The notes beneath the pieces were generated by a model. It did no database searches. It was not told the origin of the DNA and was given only the letters and a program-made list of their open reading frames with translations. From positions 1 through 64,000 of the forward strand of contig CADEDA010000007.1 in NCBI GenBank assembly GCA_902825965.1: a DNA stretch of 64,000 nucleotides. Reading direction: 5' to 3'. Position 1 is the first letter of the stretch, and each line of letters begins with the position of its first letter. The DNA is from an uncultured Gemmatimonadota bacterium (GTDB lineage Bacteria; Gemmatimonadota; Gemmatimonadetes; Gemmatimonadales; Gemmatimonadaceae). This document shows, piece after piece, positions 17,415 through 26,101 of this stretch. The position numbers and the translations under genes were made by a program.

Positions 17415-17493
17415 TCGGGGATCGCCGAGGATCCTGCACAGAGGTCGCGGTGCGCTCCGTGGTGCCGGCCGTCGCTAGATTTCGAGACACTCC

Positions 17494-18870
17494 ATGCCCC
17501 TGCTCACCGAATCAGATCCGCGCCCCATACACTTCCAAGGCATCGCCGGTGCCGGCATGTCCGCGCTCGCGGAACTCATGCACCGTCGCGGCGCCAAGGT
17601 CACGGGCTGCGACCAGAATCCGGATGGTGCCGCGGACCTGGTGGCGCTCGGCATCCCCGTCACCAAGGGGCATGACCCGGCGCACCTCGCGGGCCACCGC
17701 GCACTCGTCGTCTCGAGCGCCATCCCCAAGGACCACCCCGAGATCCTCCGCGCACGCGAACTCGGCCTCGAGGTGATCCGCCGCGCCGAGGCGCTCGCCG
17801 AAGCGACGGCCGGTGGCACCCTCATCGGCGTGGCCGGCACTCACGGCAAGTCCACCACCACGGTGATGGTCACCGAGGCGCTGGCGGCCGCCGGCAAGGC
17901 ACCCACCGGTGTGGTCGGGGCGCGGGTGACGGCCTGGGGCGGCAATCTCTCCGCCGGTGGGCACGAGCTCTTTGTGGTCGAGGCCGACGAGTACGACCGC
18001 TCCTTCCTCGCGCTGCACCCGACCGTCGCGGTGGTCACCAACGTCGAGGCGGACCATCTCGACATCTACCGCGACCTGCAGGACATCCACGACACGTTCG
18101 CCGAGTACGTGCGCCGCGCACGCTTCGTGGTGCTCTGCGCCGACGACCCGGGCGCCAACCGGCTGCCGTCGCCGGCCACCGCCGAGGTGATCCGCTATGG
18201 CATCACCAGCCCCGACGCACGGCTGGTGGCCACGGACATCCGGCATCACGACGGCCGCACCAGCTTCCGCGTGGTCTACGATCACAAGCCGCTGGGTGAG
18301 GTGACGCTGGGCGTGCCGGGGCTGCACAACGTGCGCAACGCGCTCGCCGCGCTGGCCTGTGGCATCGGTCCCTGGGGACTCAAGGTGAGCGAGATGGCGC
18401 CGGGGCTCGCGGCGTTCGTCGGCGCCGAGCGGCGCTTCCAGCGCATCGGCGCGGCGAAGGGGGTGCAGGTGGTGGACGACTACGCACATCACCCCACCGA
18501 GCTCGAGGCCACGCTGGCCGCCGCGCGCGAGGCGTATCCGGGGCGACGGATCGTCGTCGCGTTCCAGCCGCACCTGTTCTCGCGCACGCGGGACTTCGCA
18601 CCGGAGTTCGGGGCGGCGCTGGCCCGGGCCGACGTGATCGCGCTCTGCGACATCTACCCGGCGCGCGAGCAGCCGATGCCCGGTGTGACCAGCGCGTTGA
18701 TCGCCGACGCGGCGGCGCGTGCGGGCCGGGCGCCGCAGTGGCAGGGGCCGCGGGCCGAGGCCGCCGCCGCGCTCGCGGGGCTCGTGCGCGACGGCGACGT
18801 GGTCTTCACCGTCGGGGCAGGCGACATCACGCGGACGGGACCGGAACTTCTCGCCCGACTCGGCGCGTAG
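17494..18870 (+). CDS. murC: UDP-MurNAc:L-alanine ligase MurC
   Basis: MurC adds the first stem-peptide residue, L-Ala. The 458-aa protein starts with the Rossmann 'IHFQGIAGAGMSALAEL' and has P-loop GTHGKSTT (115-122), 'FVVEADEYDRSFL', 'VTNVEADHLD', 'PGLHNVRNALAA' and the MurC-specific 'VVDDYAHHPTELEATL' and 'AFQPHLFSRT'. A TAGATT hexamer (17476-17481) lies 12 nt before the ATG in the 79-nt gap after murG. This may be a secondary promoter for murC-ftsQ-ftsA. The usual murB and ddl neighbours do not follow. Confidence 0.96.
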   Translation: MPLLTESDPRPIHFQGIAGAGMSALAELMHRRGAKVTGCDQNPDGAADLVALGIPVTKGHDPAHLAGHRALVVSSAIPKDHPEILRARELGLEVIRRAEALAEATAGGTLIGVAGTHGKSTTTVMVTEALAAAGKAPTGVVGARVTAWGGNLSAGGHELFVVEADEYDRSFLALHPTVAVVTNVEADHLDIYRDLQDIHDTFAEYVRRARFVVLCADDPGANRLPSPATAEVIRYGITSPDARLVATDIRHHDGRTSFRVVYDHKPLGEVTLGVPGLHNVRNALAALACGIGPWGLKVSEMAPGLAAFVGAERRFQRIGAAKGVQVVDDYAHHPTELEATLAAAREAYPGRRIVVAFQPHLFSRTRDFAPEFGAALARADVIALCDIYPAREQPMPGVTSALIADAAARAGRAPQWQGPRAEAAAALAGLVRDGDVVFTVGAGDITRTGPELLARLGA

Positions 18871-18878
18871 GACTCCGC

Positions 18879-19679
18879 ATGGCTCCCATCGGCGACAACG
18901 CACTCGGCGGCGACCGCAGCGGTGGCGACCGCAGCGACGGCGGGGATCGCTTGCGCCGTGCGTCCGGGGCGCCGCCAGCCGAGGAACCGCGCTGGAGGAA
19001 ACGCCTCCGCCGCGTGGGGCAGCTGCTCGCGGTGCTCGCGCTCCTCGCGTCGCCCTGGTGGGGCCGTGCGCTGCTGCGCGAGATGGACTTCTTCCGCGTC
19101 CGTCGCGTGGTGATCGAGGGCGCCCGTTACGCTGCCCCCGACGAAATCGTTTCGCGGTTGAGGGTCGACACGACCGCATCCATCTGGGATGACGTGGCGC
19201 CCCTCGTGGCGCGGGTGAAGGAGCATCCGCAGGTGCGCGAGGTGCGCATCGGGCGGCGGCTCCCCGGCACCCTGGTCGTGCGCGTGACGGAGAACCCCCC
19301 GGTGGCGCTCGTCAACTCACCGCGGGGACTCGTCGTCACCGACGCGTCCGGGGAGTCGCTCCCGGTGGATCCGACTCGCACGGACGTCGATCTCCCGGTG
19401 CTCGCGTCGCGGGACACGCTGCTTCTCCGGCTCCTCGGCGAGGTGCGCGCGTACTCCCCGGCGTTGTTCGCCCGCGTGAGCGAGGTGCGACGGGGGGCGC
19501 GGGGCGACATCATCTTCGTCCTTCCCGAACATCGGATCCTCGCACTCGCCGACGTGACGGCCGAACGCCTGACCGATGTGATCCCCGTCGAACTCGACCT
19601 CGCGCGACGCGCCCTCACGGTCGTGGAACTCGATCTCCGATTCCGCGACCAGGTGGTCGCCCGACTCCCTGAGCACTGA
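18879..19679 (+). CDS. ftsQ: Cell division protein FtsQ
   Basis: FtsQ is a bitopic divisome scaffold. From ATG 18879 the protein is 266 aa. A polar cytoplasmic tail contains a short G-G-D-R-S repeat (residues 10-24). A TM helix at about 45-63 is followed by a POTRA domain ('FFRVRRVVIEGARYAAPDEIVSRL', about 71-140) and the FtsQ beta domain with 'VREVRIGRRLPGTLVVRVTENPPVAL'. Upstream in-frame codons fall within murC. The gene lies 8 nt after murC and 7 nt before ftsA, the usual order. Confidence 0.9.
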   Translation: MAPIGDNALGGDRSGGDRSDGGDRLRRASGAPPAEEPRWRKRLRRVGQLLAVLALLASPWWGRALLREMDFFRVRRVVIEGARYAAPDEIVSRLRVDTTASIWDDVAPLVARVKEHPQVREVRIGRRLPGTLVVRVTENPPVALVNSPRGLVVTDASGESLPVDPTRTDVDLPVLASRDTLLLRLLGEVRAYSPALFARVSEVRRGARGDIIFVLPEHRILALADVTAERLTDVIPVELDLARRALTVVELDLRFRDQVVARLPEH

Positions 19680-19686
19680 AGTCGCC

Positions 19687-20955
19687 ATGAACATCGATCG
19701 TCTCGTCGCCGGCCTGGATATCGGATCCGCCAAGACCACCGCGGTGATCGCGGAGGTCGTGGGGGACCTCCCCAAACACCCCACGGTGAACATCCTCGGG
19801 GTGGGGCAGGCGCGCACGACCGGCCTGCGCAAGGGTGTGGTGGCCGACATCGAGGAGACGCAGCGCTCCATCACCAAGGCGATGCAGGACGCCGAGCGCA
19901 TGGCCGGCGCGCAGGTGGAGAGTGTGTACGCGGGCATCGCGGGCGAGCACGTGCAGGCGATGACCAGCACCGGCATCGCGTCGGTCACCGGCAGCGAGAT
20001 CACCAAGGCCGACGTGGAGCGCGCCAACGCCGTCGCCCGCGCCCAGGCCATCCCGCAGGACCGCGAGCTCATCCACGCGATCCCGCAGGAGTACACGGTC
20101 GACAAGAACATCGGCATCCGCGATCCCATCGGTATGATCGGCACGCGCCTCGAGACCGAGATGTACCTGGTCACGATCGGCTCCTCGCCGGCGATGAACC
20201 TGCGGAAGGCCGTGGAGCGTGCGGGCTACAAGGTGAACGAGCTCGTGCTCGAGCCGCTGGCCAGTGCCCTGAGCGTGCTGACCGACGACGAGAAGGAACT
20301 CGGCGTGGCGCTCGTGGAGATGGGCGCCGGCACCACCGACGTCGCCGTCTTCCACGAGGGCAAGATCCGGCACCTCGGCACCATCGGGTACGGTGGCCTG
20401 AACGTGACCAGCGACCTCGTGCACGGCCTGGGCGTGACGCAGGCCGACGCCGAGAAGCTCAAGGAGCAGTACGGCGCCGCATTCGAGCCGCTGGTGCCGC
20501 ACCACGAGAAGATCCGCCTGCCGAGCACCGGCGCGCAGGGGGACCGCGAGATCCCGCGCAGCCTGCTGGCGCACATCATCCATCAGCGCACGCAGGAGAT
20601 CTTCGAGATGGTGCTCCGCGACATCGAGCAGGCGGGGCTGATCAAGAAGCTCTCCGCCGGCGTCGTGGTCACCGGCGGCGCCGCCGCGCAGCCCGGCACG
20701 GCAGACCTCGCGAGCGAGATCTTCGGCACCGGCGCGCGCCTGGGGGTGCCGGGCGAGTTCCTCGGCGGATTGTCGGATTCCGTGCAGAGCCCGCGGTTCT
20801 CGACGGTGACCGGCCTGGTGCAGTACGGCGCGCATCGCGTCGCGATCGGGACGAGCGCCGGGAAGGGGAAACGGATCTCGCTGTCGCCGTCGGCGGGGCC
20901 GTCGATGGACAACCTGGCGGCGAGGTTCAAGACTTGGTTGCAGGACTTTTGGTAA
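19687..20955 (+). CDS. ftsA: Cell division protein FtsA
   Basis: FtsA is the actin-like ATPase that tethers FtsZ to the membrane. The 422-aa protein has phosphate-1 'VAGLDIGSAKTTAVIAEV', the 1C domain ('VESVYAGIAGEHV'), phosphate-2 'ALVEMGAGTTDVAVF' and adenosine motif 'AGVVVTGGAAAQPG'. It ends in an amphipathic helix ('NLAARFKTWLQDFW') that fits the membrane-targeting sequence. A terminator-like hairpin follows at 21004, and ftsZ is 780 nt downstream instead of adjacent, so ftsZ must have its own promoter. Confidence 0.95.
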   Translation: MNIDRLVAGLDIGSAKTTAVIAEVVGDLPKHPTVNILGVGQARTTGLRKGVVADIEETQRSITKAMQDAERMAGAQVESVYAGIAGEHVQAMTSTGIASVTGSEITKADVERANAVARAQAIPQDRELIHAIPQEYTVDKNIGIRDPIGMIGTRLETEMYLVTIGSSPAMNLRKAVERAGYKVNELVLEPLASALSVLTDDEKELGVALVEMGAGTTDVAVFHEGKIRHLGTIGYGGLNVTSDLVHGLGVTQADAEKLKEQYGAAFEPLVPHHEKIRLPSTGAQGDREIPRSLLAHIIHQRTQEIFEMVLRDIEQAGLIKKLSAGVVVTGGAAAQPGTADLASEIFGTGARLGVPGEFLGGLSDSVQSPRFSTVTGLVQYGAHRVAIGTSAGKGKRISLSPSAGPSMDNLAARFKTWLQDFW

Positions 20956-20963
20956 GCGGACTG

Positions 20964-20998
20964 CAGGTGTCAGGTGTGAGGTGGGAGGTGGGAGGTGT
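20964..20998 (+). repeat. Five tandem 7-bp repeats (SAGGTGK)
   Basis: Five contiguous heptamers, CAGGTGT, CAGGTGT, GAGGTGG, GAGGTGG and GAGGTGT, run from nine bases after the ftsA stop codon. A pyrimidine-rich counterpart with CCACC/CCATCC units occurs at 21059-21085. Simple-sequence origin is likely; a mirrored purine/pyrimidine arrangement could also fold. No function is established. Confidence 0.6.
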
Positions 20999-21003
20999 AA
21001 GGA

Positions 21004-21029
21004 GGGGCGATGCGGGTGGTCGCCCCTTT
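21004..21029 (+). terminator. Intrinsic terminator after ftsA
   Basis: GGGGCGA (21004-21010) pairs with TCGCCCC (21020-21026) around a 9-nt loop and is followed by TTTGGCGTTT. It ends the rsmH-to-ftsA transcript and makes read-through into ftsZ unlikely. Confidence 0.6.
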
Positions 21030-21084
21030 GGCGTTTCTGGGCCGTGGGAGGGGATTGTCCACCATCCACCCTCCACCATCCCCC

Positions 21085-21450
21085 TCACAGCCCCGCTTTC
21101 CACTCCCGCATGGCCGTCGTGAGCGCGGCGGACGCGCGGGCGTAGTCGCCCTGCAGGCCGATCAGCGCCACGGCCTCGGCCTTCTTGCCGCTCGTGGCCA
21201 GCTCGGCCACACGGCCGGCTTGCTGGTGGAACGCCGCGTGGAGGTCGCGGACCTTCTGGTACTGCGGCGTGCCCCGGAGGGCCGGGGTGATGCTCGCGCC
21301 GTAGAGCCAGGCGCCGAACTCGCACTTGTTGTCGGCGAGGATGGTGGGCAGGGGCGTGTCGAGCTTGCCGGAGTCGATGGCGAGCTTGAGGCGCGCCTTC
21401 CACATGCCGTGGGCGCCGATGGCCTTGTCGATGTGGGCGGCGATGCTCAT
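21085..21450 (-). CDS. Stand-alone CZB (chemoreceptor zinc-binding) domain protein
   Basis: A 121-aa protein consisting only of a CZB domain. The zinc ligands of the family are all visible: H14 ('GAHGMWKARL'), C43 ('NKCEFGAWLYG'), H71 and H75 ('DLHAAFHQQ'). CZB domains sense Zn2+ or HOCl, usually fused to chemoreceptors or to diguanylate cyclases such as DgcZ. Here no partner domain is attached. The ATG at 21450 is chosen because conservation begins there; longer in-frame starts add a basic, unconserved tail. It lies antisense between ftsA and ftsZ, an unusual position. A link to the chemotaxis operon of this window is possible but unproven. Confidence 0.85.
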   Translation of the reverse strand: MSIAAHIDKAIGAHGMWKARLKLAIDSGKLDTPLPTILADNKCEFGAWLYGASITPALRGTPQYQKVRDLHAAFHQQAGRVAELATSGKKAEAVALIGLQGDYARASAALTTAMREWKAGL

Positions 21451-21734
21451 GACGGGGTCCGGTGAAGGGGCTGCTCCCAGTATCGGGACGGGGCGGCGGT
21501 TGCTGAACTCGTGCATCGTCGCGATTGCAGCTGGTCGCCGGACCCCGACTACCCCCTTGATCCCCCGCGGCGCAGGCCCGCTTCGGGCTGCATCACAAAT
21601 GTTCGGAATGAGAGCGAATCCACGCCGCCGCCGAGCGTTTCCCTCGCCCCCCTGAATCGTCCACCCACTGTGATGCTTATATTCCCCGAGCATCCCGCAA
21701 GCACCCTTTTGCAGCCCGACGGAGCACGACCCCG

Positions 21735-22967
21735 ATGAGCATCTTCGAATTCGAGGACAACGCCTCCCAGAACGCCCGGATGAAGGTCGTGGGCGTCGGC
21801 GGTGGCGGCGGCAACGCCGTCAACCGCATGATCGAGGAGCACCTCGATGGCGTCGAGTTCATCTCCGTCAACACCGACGCTCAGGCGCTCCTCAACAGCA
21901 AGTCGGACGTCAAGATCCAGATCGGCAAGAAGCTCACGCGAGGCCTCGGTGCTGGCGCACGACCCGAGATCGGGCGGCAGGCCATCGAGGAGAATCGCGA
22001 TGAGGTCTCGCGCACCGTTCAGGGCGCCGACCTCGTCTTCGTGACCTGCGGCATGGGCGGCGGCACCGGCACCGGGGCGGCCCCCATCGTCTGCGAGCTC
22101 GCGCGCGAAGCCGGCGCGCTCACGGTGGGCATCGTCACCAAGCCGTTCCTCTTCGAAGGCCGCAAGCGCATGCGCCAGGCCGACGAGGGCATCGCCGAGA
22201 TGGCGAAGCACGTCGACACCATGATCGTCGTCCCCAACGAGCGCCTGCTCGCCGTCGTCGGCAAGGGCATCCCGTTCCAGGACGCGCTCAAGAAGGCCGA
22301 CGAGGTCCTGCTGCAGGCCACCGGCGGCATCTCGTCGATCATCACCAAGGCCGGCGTGGTCAACGTCGACTTCGCCGACGTGCGCACGGTCATGAAGGAC
22401 GGCGGCTCGGCCATCATGGGCACCGGCATCGGCCGCGGCGAGAACCGCGCCGTGGACGCCGCCAAGATGGCCATCGAGTCCCCGCTGCTCGACAACATCA
22501 CCATCGCCGGCGCGCGCGGCGTGCTCATCAACATCACCGGCGGCAACGAGATGACACTCGGCGACATCAACACCATCGCCGAGATCGTGAAGGAAGCCGT
22601 GGGCGAGGAGAGCGAGATCATCTTCGGCGCGGTCAACGAGCCGGCGATGCAGGGCGAGGTGCGGGTGACCGTCATCGCGACGGGCTTCGAGCGCAAGGCG
22701 CAGCAGGGCGCCGGCCTCATCCATCGTGTGGGGTCCACGCCCATCATCAACCTCGACCAGGCGCGGCAGCGTCCGGTCATCGGGTCGCAGGCGCCGGCCG
22801 GTGGCCATGCGCCGTCGCCGCTCACCGCGCCGGGCCATGGCAGCGCCAACCTGGGCAACACCGCCCACACCGGCAACGCCGTGCCGCGTGCCCGGCCGCA
22901 GCCCCGCCCGCTCGAGGATCTCTCCGACATGGAGATCCCGACGTTCATTCGCCGACAGATGGATTGA
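21735..22967 (+). CDS. ftsZ: Cell division tubulin FtsZ
   Basis: FtsZ is the GTPase that forms the Z-ring. The 410-aa protein has '[15 protein letters not shown]' (18-32), tubulin signature GGGTGTG at 108-114, '[17 protein letters not shown]', the T7-loop region '[11 protein letters not shown]' and the C-terminal peptide '[13 protein letters not shown]' used to bind FtsA. The '[12 protein letters not shown]' segment is shorter by a few residues than the common MGxGxAxGExRA. A TATATT hexamer at 21678-21683 may be its -10 element, with no good -35. The ATG of the next gene overlaps its stop (TGATG). Confidence 0.97.
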   Translation: MSIFEFEDNASQNARMKVVGVGGGGGNAVNRMIEEHLDGVEFISVNTDAQALLNSKSDVKIQIGKKLTRGLGAGARPEIGRQAIEENRDEVSRTVQGADLVFVTCGMGGGTGTGAAPIVCELAREAGALTVGIVTKPFLFEGRKRMRQADEGIAEMAKHVDTMIVVPNERLLAVVGKGIPFQDALKKADEVLLQATGGISSIITKAGVVNVDFADVRTVMKDGGSAIMGTGIGRGENRAVDAAKMAIESPLLDNITIAGARGVLINITGGNEMTLGDINTIAEIVKEAVGEESEIIFGAVNEPAMQGEVRVTVIATGFERKAQQGAGLIHRVGSTPIINLDQARQRPVIGSQAPAGGHAPSPLTAPGHGSANLGNTAHTGNAVPRARPQPRPLEDLSDMEIPTFIRRQMD

Positions 22968-24265
22968 TGAAGGGCGTCGGGCGCTTCGTCACCGGTGCGG
23001 TGATCGTCGGTCTCGCGATCGCCGCACTTCGTTTACCGGCCCCCCGGCCCGGACGCCCGGGCGATCGCTTTGCGGCGAGCACCGGCCCGCAGCGCTGGTT
23101 CCTCAACGACACCCTCGGCTCGGGCCAGACGCTCACCGAGATCCTCATGCGCCGCGGCCTCTCGTCGGCCGAGGCCGCGAACGTGATCGCGGCCTCGCCG
23201 CTCGACCCGCGCCGCATCCCGGCCGGGCTGCGCGTGGAGGTCAGCGGCGACTCCACCACCCACGTGCCGAGCGAGGTGCGGTTCTACCTCGCGCTCGATC
23301 GCATCGTGAAGGTGTTCCGCCAGGATTCCGCCTGGCTCTCGGTGGACGAGCGTCTCGTCTGGAAGACCGACACGCTGCTCGTCCGCGGCGTCGTCACCAG
23401 CTCGCTCTACGAGGCGGTGGAGGCCGGCGCCAAGGACCTGCTCAGTGCCCGCGCACGGCAGGAACTGGCCTGGAACATCGCCGACATCTACGAATACCGC
23501 GTGGACATGTCGCGGGAGCTCCAGCAGGGCGACGAGGTGCGTGTGCTGTTCGAGCGGCAGTCGCTGGAAACCGGGGCCGAGCGCGTGGGCACGGTGATCG
23601 CCGCCGGACTGCAGCGCGCGGGCACCGAAGTGCAGGCCATCCGCATGGAGATCGACAACGGGCGCAGCAAGTACTACGACCAGCAGGGCCGCTCGCTGGC
23701 CGCGAGTTTCCTCCGCGCCCCGCTCTCGTTCCGCCGCATCTCCAGCAACTTCGGCCGCCGCAAGCACCCGGTGCTGGGCACCTTCCGCAACCACCAGGGC
23801 ATGGACTACGCCGCCGACGCCGGCACCCCGGTGCGCACCATCGGCGACGGCGTCGTGATCTTCGTGGGCCGCAAGGGCGGCTACGGCAACACCATCGAGG
23901 TGCGGCACCCCAACGGCTTCGTGACGCGCTACGGCCATCTGCGCGGCTACGCCACCGGCATGCGCTCCGGGGTGCGCGTGGAGATCGGCAAGACCATCGG
24001 CTACGTGGGCATGACGGGACTCGCCACGGGGCCGCACCTGCACTTCGAGGTGCTGGTGAACGGCGTCCAGCGCGATCCGCGGCGGGCGCTGCAGGCCAAC
24101 GCCGGGCCGCCGCTCACGGGCAACGACCTCGCGCTGTTCGAGCGCATCCGCTCGGCCGCCGTGTACGCCCTGGACCAGCCGGCCGGGCTGGTGCACGCGG
24201 AGCAGCCCACCGAGAACGCCACGCCTGCCGTGCCGGGCGCCAAGGCCGTGCCCACGCGCCAGTGA
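22967..24265 (+). CDS. M23 (LytM/MepM-like) peptidoglycan endopeptidase
   Basis: A 432-aa envelope protein with an N-terminal signal anchor (about 6-23). A LysM/OapA-like region follows ('LNDTLGSGQTLTEILMRRGLS', 46-66), then a MepM-type middle domain ('RVDMSRELQQGDEVRVLFERQ') and a C-terminal M23 domain. The zinc and catalytic residues H276xxxD280 ('NHQGMD'), H324 and H357-L-H359 are present, so it should be an active D,D-endopeptidase cleaving peptidoglycan cross-links. It starts inside the ftsZ stop, so its synthesis is coupled to ftsZ. This points to a role in septal splitting or in opening the wall for constriction. Confidence 0.9.
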   Translation: MKGVGRFVTGAVIVGLAIAALRLPAPRPGRPGDRFAASTGPQRWFLNDTLGSGQTLTEILMRRGLSSAEAANVIAASPLDPRRIPAGLRVEVSGDSTTHVPSEVRFYLALDRIVKVFRQDSAWLSVDERLVWKTDTLLVRGVVTSSLYEAVEAGAKDLLSARARQELAWNIADIYEYRVDMSRELQQGDEVRVLFERQSLETGAERVGTVIAAGLQRAGTEVQAIRMEIDNGRSKYYDQQGRSLAASFLRAPLSFRRISSNFGRRKHPVLGTFRNHQGMDYAADAGTPVRTIGDGVVIFVGRKGGYGNTIEVRHPNGFVTRYGHLRGYATGMRSGVRVEIGKTIGYVGMTGLATGPHLHFEVLVNGVQRDPRRALQANAGPPLTGNDLALFERIRSAAVYALDQPAGLVHAEQPTENATPAVPGAKAVPTRQ

Positions 24266-24299
24266 GCCGGCAGGGCTCCGCTCCCGTGAAGAAGGCCCG

Positions 24300-25988
24300 C
24301 TAGGGCGCCGCCACGTCGAACGAGAGGCGTGCGACCCAGATGGCGCGCCGATCGAAATCACTGACGAACAGACTCCGCATCAGACGCAGATCCGGCTTCA
24401 CGATCGCGTTGTGCCGCTCCTCGCCGTTGATGCGAACGACCACCGGCCGCGCGAGATCGACCATCTCCGGCGAGACCAGCACCGACAGGCGGGCCGCGCG
24501 CGAACTCCGCAGGTCGAACACGTTGTCGGCGAAGCGGCCCTCCACCAGAGCGGACATCGCGTCCTGCCGCACGCTCCCAGCCGGCGAGCCGCGTGCACCG
24601 TCGCCGGCGGTCGCCACGCTCGGCGTCGCGAGCGCGTGATGCCACTCGGCCCGCGCGCGACTGGTGTCCACGCGGTCGATGCCCAGCCAGTCGATCGTGG
24701 TGGCTCGCAGGTCGATCGACTGCACCACGCGTCGCGCCGCGAACGGGTCTCGCCGCAGTGCGCGCCACGCGCGCTCGACCGCCGGCCACTCGTCGGGAAT
24801 CCACCGACGGATCCCGTGGTCAGCTCGCGGGACCACGCGAAGTGTCCACGCGGCGCCGACGGACTGCGCCCAACCATGGAGCGCCGTCACGTCCGTCGAT
24901 GGGAACATTGCGTCGAGCTCGCCGGACCAGCTGTGCAGTGTGCGGTTGCTCCAGTTGCGCATGGCGATGCCGGGGTCGGGCCAGCCGTTCATCGTGATCG
25001 CACCGGCGAAGGGCGACGCCGACTCCGCCATCGCGCGGAACGCGGTGCTGCCGCCGTTGCTGTGCCCGGCGATGACGATGCGGTCGTCGTCGAGGTTGAG
25101 CAGTTGCTTGGTGTGCACCAGGATTTCGCGCAGCGCCTGTTGCCCGAGGGCCGTACTGCCGTCGAGCGTGCGCGACATCATCGGGACGATCTGTACCGCG
25201 TCGTGGGCCGACGCTTGCCACCAGAACGGGTTGTCGAAGATGTTCCGCTGCTTCGTCCACGCGGAGGGGGCGGGATTGTAGAACCATCCTTGATGGCTCC
25301 AGAGCACCGCGGGGTGCGGACGATCGCGCCGGTAACTCGCCGGGACCCAGATGAAGAACACGACGTCTTGCACGACGCTGCTCGCGCCGGGCACCCGCTG
25401 CGTCGTGAGCATCCACGCGCCACGGCGCGTCGGCGTGGCGTAGAGCTCCGGCGAGCGCAGCGCGCCGAACAGCTCGGGAATCGCACGGCGCGAGTCATCG
25501 AAGATGCGCCCGACCTCAAGGCGCATCCGTTGTGGATCGAGGCCGAATGACGCGGGAGACATCGTCGCGAGGAGCGCTCGTTGGCGCTCGACGACCCGGC
25601 GCTCCAGGGCCGGCCACCGCGCGTCCGCCATCATCTCGACGTTGTCGCTCGCGAAGTTGAAGGTGTTGTCGAGATCGAGCCACCCCTGCGCCAGCAGGGT
25701 GTCGACCTGGGCGAACGCGATGTCGAGAAGGCCGAGCTTCGCCGCGATGTAGCGGAGGTACTCACGTTGAAAGCCATCCTTGAAGTCGACGAGTCGGAGC
25801 GACTCCTGCAGGTCTCGGACCTGCCGCGGGCTTCTCTTGCCGTTGTCCTCGGCCAACCCGCGCGAGAAGAGGCTGTCGGCGCGAAAACGGACGTCGCGCG
25901 CCTGGGGCTGCGCGGACGCCGTCGCGGGCGAGAGGAGTGCTCCGAGGCTGAGGGCCAGCAACCGGGCGAGGAGGGCTGTGTGTGTCAT
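24300..25988 (-). CDS. Secreted alpha/beta-hydrolase (putative esterase/peptidase)
   Basis: A 562-aa exported protein with signal peptide 'LLALSLGALLSPATASAQ' (about residues 9-27). Residues 30-190 are an N-terminal helical region with TPR-like character. The hydrolase core at about 200-400 has nucleophile motif G308-H-S310-N-G-G, a candidate acid D359 and H391 in 'RADHGIRRW'. A C-terminal beta domain (about 470-560) has the feel of a carbohydrate- or substrate-binding module. Substrate unknown. The ATG at 25988 is chosen because the signal peptide starts there. It overlaps a perfect 12-bp palindrome GTGTCATGACAC (25982-25993). The gene converges on the M23 gene. Confidence 0.8.
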   Translation of the reverse strand: MTHTALLARLLALSLGALLSPATASAQPQARDVRFRADSLFSRGLAEDNGKRSPRQVRDLQESLRLVDFKDGFQREYLRYIAAKLGLLDIAFAQVDTLLAQGWLDLDNTFNFASDNVEMMADARWPALERRVVERQRALLATMSPASFGLDPQRMRLEVGRIFDDSRRAIPELFGALRSPELYATPTRRGAWMLTTQRVPGASSVVQDVVFFIWVPASYRRDRPHPAVLWSHQGWFYNPAPSAWTKQRNIFDNPFWWQASAHDAVQIVPMMSRTLDGSTALGQQALREILVHTKQLLNLDDDRIVIAGHSNGGSTAFRAMAESASPFAGAITMNGWPDPGIAMRNWSNRTLHSWSGELDAMFPSTDVTALHGWAQSVGAAWTLRVVPRADHGIRRWIPDEWPAVERAWRALRRDPFAARRVVQSIDLRATTIDWLGIDRVDTSRARAEWHHALATPSVATAGDGARGSPAGSVRQDAMSALVEGRFADNVFDLRSSRAARLSVLVSPEMVDLARPVVVRINGEERHNAIVKPDLRLMRSLFVSDFDRRAIWVARLSFDVAAP

Positions 25989-26101
25989 GACACGTTGGAC
26001 ACGGGCCGACGCGCGGAAGTCAATGCCATTCCGGAGGGTCGGCGGGCGCCATTCCACGGCCAACCAAGCAGCCCCCGACCGCGTATACTTCGCGGTCACG
26101 A

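Noticed and set aside
25982-25993. 12-bp palindrome over the start codon of the alpha/beta hydrolase as an operator
   Set aside because: Too short and single to support a specific regulator; could be chance.
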